Positions 60,043-64,000 of a DNA stretch of 64,000 bases are shown here, one piece after another. Positions within the stretch are counted from its first letter, which is position 1. Each line of letters opens with the position of its first letter. The translations under genes were made by a program, and so were the position numbers. Under the pieces are notes generated by a model, which saw only the letters and a list, made by a program, of their open reading frames with translations, was not told the DNA's origin and made no database searches. The stretch is from Scatosoma sp045594025. GTDB lineage: Bacteria > Bacillota > Clostridia > Christensenellales > Borkfalkiaceae. The stretch is from assembly GCA_045594025.1 (NCBI GenBank), contig JAZNXS010000017.1, positions 1 to 64,000 of the forward strand, in the 5' to 3' direction.

Positions 60043-60118
60043 GTCGAAAATAAAAAACGCAGGGCAAAACGCTTGCAAATCCCCGCAAAAACGGCTAAAA
60101 TAGAATAGCTTTGAATAC

Positions 60119-60240
60119 GTATCCGTAGCGCAGCTTAGATTGTGCACAAGCCTCCGACGCTTGGTGAAAGTTGGTTTGCGCGAGACGCGCAGCGGCGACG
60201 TTTTGCCGTTGGAAAACGGCAAAATGCAATCGGGTACACA
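60119..60240 (+). pseudogene. decayed tRNA-Arg copy with an insertion in the T-arm
   Basis: The acceptor strands GTATCCG/CGGGTAC and the anticodon arm CAAGCCTCCGACGCTTG are the same as those of the intact tRNA-Arg 23 bases downstream. The D-loop lost its GG and became AGCTTAGATT, though its stem still pairs (GCGC/GTGC). In the T-arm about 45 bases are inserted between GTTGGTTT and TGCAAT, ending with a perfect hairpin (TTTTGCCGTT/AACGGCAAAA). It cannot work as a tRNA without removal of the insert. Confidence 0.75.
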
Positions 60241-60262
60241 CGGCGTTTATTCAATATTATAC

Positions 60263-60339
60263 GTATCCGTAGCTCAGCTGGATAGAGCACAAGCCTCCGA
60301 CGCTTGGTGCCGTTGGTTCGAATCCAATCGGGTACACCA
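60263..60339 (+). tRNA. tRNA-Arg (CCG)
   Basis: A 77-nt tRNA with acceptor GTATCCG/CGGGTAC, D-stem GCTC/GAGC, anticodon loop CTCCGAC (CCG), TTCGAAT T-loop and encoded CCA. Confidence 0.96.
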
Positions 60340-60344
60340 AAAAA

Positions 60345-60374
60345 ATCGACAAGTTCCAACTTGTCGATTTTTTT
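60345..60374 (+). terminator. terminator after tRNA-Arg
   Basis: ATCGACAAGTT and AACTTGTCGAT form an 11-bp perfect stem around CC, followed by six T residues. Confidence 0.9.
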
Positions 60375-60385
60375 ATCCAAGCCAC

Positions 60386-60414
60386 TTGATTTTTCAAGAT
60401 AGAGCTGTTATAAT
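60386..60414 (+). promoter_or_regulatory. promoter of the lipoprotein gene
   Basis: TTGATT (60386-60391), 17-base spacer, TATAAT (60409-60414). Confidence 0.75.
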
Positions 60415-60444
60415 AAAAATAGTAAACCAAAACGGAGTGGAATT

Positions 60445-61587
60445 ATGAACAAGAAATTTGCCTTCATTTTGGCGTCCTTGCTGATGCTCACAAGCGGCGT
60501 ATCTCTTGTCGGCTGCGATATTTTTGGGGATTCGAGCGCGAAAGACGATAGCAGCTTTCCGCAAATTGACAACACCGTTGATTTAGACGAGTTCTCGCCC
60601 CTGCCCGACGACGATACCGAGTATTTAGAAGGGGAAACGTATTATACGTCCGCCGCCATTGACCTTGTTACCGAAATCAACGGAAATTATTCCGTAGACA
60701 GACCGTTTACGCTGGATAAGGAAGACGAAAACAAAAGAATTTATCACAACGTATATTTTTACGCGGAAGATTTTTTCCAGGTCATTTATTATAAGGATAT
60801 TACCAAGCTGGGCGAGATATACGCGGTATTGAGCGATGAAACGGATACGCAATACGCCGAAATTGAATATTCGACTGACGGCTCTCCCCTGCAAATAAAT
60901 ATCAAGCAACAGGGCATTTACAATCTTGTTTTGGACGTCCAAACCTTTGGGGTGGATATGGTCAAGGTGGGGGATATTCAAACGCCCGTGTACGAAACGG
61001 TGAAGAGCTGTGAATTGAAGGTGCAAACTTCCGCCTCAAATGTTACGTATTCGGCAATGACCTTGGACAAGGACACGAACGAATACTGTATCCAAGCGGA
61101 AATTCCCGCAAACGCGTCCATCGGTTTTTATAGCGAATCGCATATAAGCTGTTATAAAACGACGGTGGAAGCAGGGCTGGGCGATAGGTATGTGTACTGG
61201 AATTTCTCCAACCCCGCAAGTATCACGGTGCACGTGGGCGGAACGTATAAGGTCTACTTCCACGCCAAAACGTACGTCGTGAGATTAGAGCTGCAAAATC
61301 CCGACACGGCAAGCTATTATTGTCAAGTGGAATGGCTGCAAGGCAACGTGCTTACCGCGACAAGCGGCGCGCCCTACTTATTTGAATACGAGTTCGTGGC
61401 GCAGGGCACAGCCAGCGATCCGTACGTGGAACTCCCCGATTTTTATCCCGAACGGGGAATGTCGTATGATTTATCCGTAATAGACGAAAACGGTTTTGTG
61501 TTTGCGGATATGTACGTAACGGAATCGGGCAGGTACAAGCTGACGGTCAACTTAAAGGAATTCACCCTTAGCGTCAAGAAAATTTAA
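60445..61587 (+). CDS. secreted lipoprotein, beta-rich, unknown role
   Basis: A 380-residue protein with signal peptide and lipobox LVGC (Cys24), then an acidic Ser/Asp linker. Two or three beta-rich modules follow (about 60-190, 195-285, 285-380), each ending in strand phrases such as YNLVLDV, TYKVYFHAKTYVV and GRYKLTVNLKEFTLSV. These resemble the Ig/starch-binding-like domains of surface carbohydrate-binding lipoproteins, but no specific family can be named. It has no catalytic motif. The gene stands alone. Confidence 0.7.
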   Translation: MNKKFAFILASLLMLTSGVSLVGCDIFGDSSAKDDSSFPQIDNTVDLDEFSPLPDDDTEYLEGETYYTSAAIDLVTEINGNYSVDRPFTLDKEDENKRIYHNVYFYAEDFFQVIYYKDITKLGEIYAVLSDETDTQYAEIEYSTDGSPLQINIKQQGIYNLVLDVQTFGVDMVKVGDIQTPVYETVKSCELKVQTSASNVTYSAMTLDKDTNEYCIQAEIPANASIGFYSESHISCYKTTVEAGLGDRYVYWNFSNPASITVHVGGTYKVYFHAKTYVVRLELQNPDTASYYCQVEWLQGNVLTATSGAPYLFEYEFVAQGTASDPYVELPDFYPERGMSYDLSVIDENGFVFADMYVTESGRYKLTVNLKEFTLSVKKI

Positions 61588-61611
61588 GCAGGCTTATTTT
61601 CTTGAAAACCC

Positions 61612-61640
61612 TTGAAAAACGGGAAAAGATTTGTTATAAT
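61612..61640 (+). promoter_or_regulatory. promoter of the ferredoxin-like gene
   Basis: TTGAAA (61612-61617), 17-base spacer, TATAAT (61635-61640). Confidence 0.75.
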
Positions 61641-61671
61641 AGTAGAAACTTTTTAAATCAAGGAGAAGATT

Positions 61672-61866
61672 ATGGAAAATATCATCATTTGTAACTGTAA
61701 ACAGGTAAGCTATAAGGATATCGAGCACGCGTTGGAAAATCACAGCAAAATGGAAGACGTTTTGGCGTTGTTCAAGGCGGTGCAGGCAATCACCCATTGT
61801 TCTACGGGCTGTGGCGGCTGTCACGATAAGGTGTTGGACGTCATTTCCGAAATTATGATGGGCTAA
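61672..61866 (+). CDS. BFD-like [2Fe-2S]-binding protein
   Basis: A 64-residue protein of the bacterioferritin-associated-ferredoxin type. Cys7 and Cys9 in ICNCK and Cys47 and Cys50 in STGCGGCH (plus Cys43) supply the cluster ligands. In larger enzymes this domain is a C-terminal electron relay; here it stands alone with an FMN reductase 19 bases downstream, so the pair may form an electron-transfer unit. Confidence 0.85.
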   Translation: MENIIICNCKQVSYKDIEHALENHSKMEDVLALFKAVQAITHCSTGCGGCHDKVLDVISEIMMG

Positions 61867-61885
61867 TCGTGTCTTTAAGAGAATT

Positions 61886-62428
61886 ATGAAAAAAGTACTT
61901 ATTCTTTCAGGGAGTCCTAGAAAGCGCGGGAATAGCGATATTTTATGCGACGAGTTTGCAAAAGGTGCGATAGCGGCGGGCAACGAAGTGGAAAAAATCT
62001 TTGTTGCGGAAAAGAAAATTTCTCTTTGCACGGGTTGCTATTTTTGTAGAGAGCACGGGGGCAGGTGCGCGTTCAACGACGATATGGGCGATATTTTGCA
62101 AAAGATTATCGATTGTGACGTACTCGTTTTATCCAGCCCCGTATACTTCTATTCTATCAGCGCGCAGTTGAAGGCGGTGATTGATAGAACGGTTGCGCGT
62201 TGGACGGAAATCGCCAACAAGGACTTGTATTATATCGTCACGGCGGCGGAAGACGATTCCGACACGTTAGACACAACCTTGGCTTGTTTTCACGGCTTTG
62301 CAAAATGCATCGACGGCTACGAAGAAAAAGGCACGCTGTATGGAAAAGGCGTCTATGAAAAGGGCGCGGTACTTGCTAGACCAGAGTTAATACAAATTGC
62401 CTACGAAATGGGCGAAAGTGTAAAGTAA
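61886..62428 (+). CDS. NAD(P)H-dependent FMN reductase / iron-sulfur flavoprotein-like
   Basis: A 180-residue flavodoxin-fold protein. ILSGSPRKRGNSD is the FMN phosphate loop, and CTGCYFCREHGGRCAFNDDM is the Cys-rich loop typical of the NADPH-dependent FMN reductase/Isf group. LSSPVYFYSISAQLKAVIDR completes the flavin site. It may reduce flavins, quinones or nitro compounds, with electrons passed through the BFD-like protein encoded next to it. Confidence 0.88.
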   Translation: MKKVLILSGSPRKRGNSDILCDEFAKGAIAAGNEVEKIFVAEKKISLCTGCYFCREHGGRCAFNDDMGDILQKIIDCDVLVLSSPVYFYSISAQLKAVIDRTVARWTEIANKDLYYIVTAAEDDSDTLDTTLACFHGFAKCIDGYEEKGTLYGKGVYEKGAVLARPELIQIAYEMGESVK

Positions 62429-62434
62429 AAACGC

Positions 62435-62985
62435 GTATTTGCGGCGCATTTCATCGTTGGCGCTCAGTCACGTACTATCGGTACGCTCCTTCGCGCCGCC
62501 TTGAACTGCTTGCAACTCCGCATTTTTACGTCGCGGATATGTAACCGAGAGTAAAAATCAAGGCGCAATACTTTGTCAAGCTTGCGTTTTGGCTTGGTCA
62601 CGTACGTCTATGTACGCTCCCTGCGCCAAAGCCGCGCTTTTCTTGTCTTGCTTGTAGCTTGCTTTATTTTACTTCGAGCTATGTAACCGAGCGAAAAATT
62701 CAAGTCGCAATACCGCGTCAAGCTTGCGTTTTGGCTTGGTCACGTACGTCTGTGTACGCTCCCTGCGCCAAAGCCGCGCTTTTCTTGTCTTGCTCGTAGC
62801 TTGCTTTATTTTACTTCGCGGATATGTAACCGAGAGGAAAAATCAAGTCGCAATACTTCGTCAAGCTTGCGTTTTGGCTTGGTCGCGTACGTCTATGTAC
62901 GCTCCCTGCGCCAAAGCCGCGCTTTCCTTGTCTCGCTCGTAGCTTGCTTTATTTTACTTCGCACGGGTGTAGCTTGGGTGTAAAT
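62435..62985. repeat. tandem array of ~142-bp units
   Basis: Three good units, anchored by GTCAAGCTTGCG at 62575, 62717 and 62860 (spacing 142 and 143 bases), follow a more diverged unit at 62435-62550. Each has GGTCACGTACG (or GCGTACG), a short loop, GTACGCTCC, then GCCAAAGCCGCGC and CTTGTCTTGC. The core CACGTAC/GTACG can form a hairpin, and TTTTGGC may pair with GCCAAA. Related sequence lies at 4.6 kb. Short open frames in it are not credible genes. Confidence 0.8.
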
Positions 62986-62991
62986 TCAGCA

Positions 62992-63021
62992 TTGTCATTG
63001 CGAGCGAAGCGTGGCAATCTC
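62992..63021. repeat. TTGCGAGCGAAGCGTGGCAA-type dispersed palindrome
   Basis: ATTGCGAGCGAAGCGTGGCAAT is a short imperfect palindrome of a kind known to recur between genes in many bacterial genomes. It lies directly after the tandem array. Confidence 0.6.
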
Positions 63022-63047
63022 AAAAAAGTTCAACAATACAATCAACA

Positions 63048-63075
63048 AAAGGCTTGCCAACGGCAAGCCTTTTTT
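63048..63075 (+). terminator. terminator before the RNA at 63.14 kb
   Basis: AAAGGCTTGCC and GGCAAGCCTTT form a perfect stem with an AAC loop and T-run. Confidence 0.85.
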
Positions 63076-63105
63076 GCGGAAAAATAAAAATTCTTACTTT
63101 TACTA

Positions 63106-63134
63106 TTGACATTTTCAAAAAAATTGCGTATAAT
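63106..63134 (+). promoter_or_regulatory. promoter of the 63.14 kb RNA
   Basis: Perfect TTGACA (63106-63111) and TATAAT (63129-63134), 17 bases apart. Confidence 0.85.
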
Positions 63135-63140
63135 AACTAT

Positions 63141-63332
63141 GCAACACTCGTTTCTTTAAAAAGAAACAAAATTCACATTTTTTTATAAAAGCTACACAAG
63201 GTATAGTTTAGGTAGGACTATATCTCTTATCGTGTTTACAAATCCTGTGTGGCTAATTGTGGACGAGTGTTGCAACTTATGAGAAAGGTATATTCTACGG
63301 TGCCGTTCTCGTAAGGGGGCGGCATTTTTTTT
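63141..63332 (+). ncRNA. structured RNA or leader closed by an 11-bp helix and ended by an intrinsic terminator
   Basis: GCAACACTCGT (63141-63151) pairs perfectly with ACGAGTGTTGC (63263-63273), enclosing TTTCTTT/AAAGAAA (63151-63166), AGCTACACAAGG with CCTGTGTGGCT (63190-63201 and 63244-63254), and TATAGT/ACTATA (63202-63222). A terminator follows: TGCCGTTCTC and GGGGGCGGCA with a GTAA loop (63301-63324), then eight T residues. ATGAGAA (63279) could pair with TTCTCGT inside the terminator as an antiterminator. The length of about 195 nt would fit a 6S-like RNA or a riboswitch; no known class was recognised. It lies just before the Rho-N-like gene. Confidence 0.6.
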
Positions 63333-63349
63333 ACGCAAAGGGGGAAAAT

Positions 63350-63775
63350 ATGGAAGAAAAAGACGTATTAGCATTTAAACTTGCCTGCAAAAATTATTTT
63401 TTTACGCTTGATTTGCAGTCGTTACGCGCTTATGGCAGGCTGCTGAATATGCCCAAACCTACGGTATTAAAAAAGGGAGATTTGATAGAAGAAATTATAA
63501 AAATTCTATGCGGGGAAAGCAGACCGCGAAGGACTAAAAAGGGTGCGCCTATCAAGTGCGATTATTTGGACGAGAGTATTTTTGTAGCGGTGGAAAATCT
63601 ACAAAAAGAGTACTTATACGGCGAAAGCCTTGTAAAGCCGTTGGAAGAAAGTCCGCCGCCCCCGCCTGAACCCATAAAAGAAAAGTGGGAAGAGCCGTTA
63701 CAATTTACCGTTCGGTTTTCCCTTTTAAACGAAGAGCAAAAAAAATGCTTTCTCGCGTTTTTACAGAGTTTATAA
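63350..63775 (+). CDS. Rho-N/SAP-like domain protein
   Basis: A 141-residue protein. Residues 18-50 (LRAYGRLLNMPKPTVLKKGDLIEEIIKIL) match the short helix-extended-helix of the Rho N-terminal or SAP domain, which binds nucleic acid. The middle is basic (RPRRTKKGAPIK), then comes a Pro-rich stretch (ESPPPPPEPI) and an unrelated end. It has no ATPase part, so it is not Rho itself. GGGGGAAAAT precedes the ATG at 63350; an earlier GTG at 63257 would run through the terminator and is rejected. The terminator just upstream suggests that the RNA controls this gene. Confidence 0.7.
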   Translation: MEEKDVLAFKLACKNYFFTLDLQSLRAYGRLLNMPKPTVLKKGDLIEEIIKILCGESRPRRTKKGAPIKCDYLDESIFVAVENLQKEYLYGESLVKPLEESPPPPPEPIKEKWEEPLQFTVRFSLLNEEQKKCFLAFLQSL

Positions 63776-63810
63776 AATAAGCTTCCGCATTTGGCGGAAG
63801 CTTATTTTTT
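63776..63810. terminator. terminator after the Rho-N-like gene
   Basis: TAAGCTTCCGC pairs with GCGGAAGCTTA around a short loop and has T-runs on the right and A-runs on the left, so it is bidirectional. Confidence 0.88.
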
Positions 63811-63814
63811 GCGA

Positions 63815-63923
63815 TAAAAAGATAGCCGCCCTGAAATCTTGCGATTCCAAGGCGGCTACCTAATATGATAAGGGGGAAAATGATGAGCGTTGTTACGTAT
63901 TCGGCTGTCCACAACCGATTTAC
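63815..63923 (-). ncRNA. possible minus-strand small RNA with long terminator hairpin
   Basis: On the minus strand a promoter (TTTACT, 17 bases, TAGAAT) is followed after about 65 bases by a long stem: TAGCCGCC with GGCGGCTA outside and TGGAATC/GATTTCA inside around a GCAA loop, then TCTTTTT. The 110-nt product has no ORF and could be a small RNA. Confidence 0.4.
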
Positions 63924-63957
63924 AAGTATATTCTATCACGCCCATTCAAAAAAGTAA
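63880..63957 (+). CDS. micro-ORF, 25 codons
   Basis: An ORF beginning MMSVVTYSAVHNRF with an excellent ribosome site (AAGGGGGAAA) directly upstream. It ends in a basic tail. It overlaps the possible minus-strand small RNA, and no promoter for it was seen after the terminator at 63776, so either the two strands compete or one of them is not used. Confidence 0.3.
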   Translation: MMSVVTYSAVHNRFTSIFYHAHSKK

Positions 63958-63958
63958 A
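63930..63958 (-). promoter_or_regulatory. promoter of the possible minus-strand RNA
   Basis: On the minus strand TTTACT (63953-63958) and TAGAAT (63930-63935) with a 17-base spacer. Confidence 0.4.
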
Positions 63959-64000
63959 GCGAATTTTTGAAAATTTTTAACATTTGAAAAAAATTAACAT

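Noticed and set aside
60119..60240. Functional intron-containing tRNA-Arg
   Set aside because: The insert is in the T-arm and lacks group I intron features, and the D-loop GG is gone; kept only as a pseudogene with a finding.
62724..62983. 72- and 60-codon frames in the tandem repeats
   Set aside because: They are created by the repeat sequence itself, show no ribosome site, and repeat the same peptide with the 142-base period.
1..64000. CRISPR arrays, insertion sequences, prophage genes
   Set aside because: No regularly spaced short direct repeats, transposase or phage structural motifs were seen.

Overview
The window looks like chromosomal DNA from a low-to-moderate-GC, Gram-positive, spore-forming Clostridia-type bacterium, probably gut-associated; a Christensenellales-like lineage is an inference only. 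Supporting signs are a SpoVT-type regulator, a single-chain glycyl-tRNA synthetase, formate-tetrahydrofolate ligase, several lipobox proteins, strong purine-rich Shine-Dalgarno sites, and many TTGACA-17-TATAAT promoters. I saw no phage, plasmid, insertion-sequence or CRISPR module. Most genes are core or metabolic and read away from short divergent promoters into hairpin terminators.

Layout. 0-7.2 kb: a truncated XRE regulator, a P-type ATPase with an XRE gene, serS, a DEDDh exonuclease and an RsmF-type rRNA methyltransferase. 7.3-17.2 kb: a very large envelope lipoprotein, a split TauE/SafE permease, a HAD phosphatase, Ppx/GppA, a coupled maf-mreB pair and an alpha/beta hydrolase. 17.3-18.03 kb: a gene-free transcription unit of about 670 nt with its own promoter and terminator, nested helices and four micro-ORFs. 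18.1-24.5 kb: a DNA-processing set (UvrD-like helicase carrying an internal exonuclease, SbcD/YhaO-like nuclease, SbcC/YhaN-like ATPase). 24.5-28.6 kb: GH112 phosphorylase, a PlsC-like acyltransferase, an XRE/coiled-coil divergent pair and a small lipoprotein. 28.7-35.1 kb: glyS, fhs, glnS and a polytopic membrane protein.

35.1-45.8 kb carries glycan and envelope functions: GH20 hexosaminidase with a structured leader, a lipoprotein phosphoesterase, GH2 beta-mannosidase, SpoVT and a secreted HEFGH metalloprotease with tandem repeats. 45.9-52.6 kb holds flavoproteins and a TetR-controlled redox/membrane operon with a perfect operator. 52.7-54.6 kb has a HAD phosphatase and a Val-Gly-Cys-Leu tRNA cluster beside a partial tRNA-Leu copy. 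54.8-60.3 kb has an internally duplicated membrane protein, a SecB-like protein, an 11-repeat Sel1 protein, mnmA, a DUF1292 protein and a tRNA-Arg beside a decayed tRNA-Arg copy. 60.4-64 kb has a lipoprotein, a BFD-like ferredoxin, an FMN reductase, a 142-bp tandem repeat array, and a structured RNA ending in a terminator just before a Rho-N/SAP-like protein gene.

The least explained parts are the 17.36-18.03 kb unit, the 63.14-63.33 kb RNA with its downstream Rho-N gene, the structured leader of the GH20 gene, the two tRNA genes with broken neighbours, and two dispersed repeat families. All identifications are from reading sequence and motifs; no database or folding program was run.
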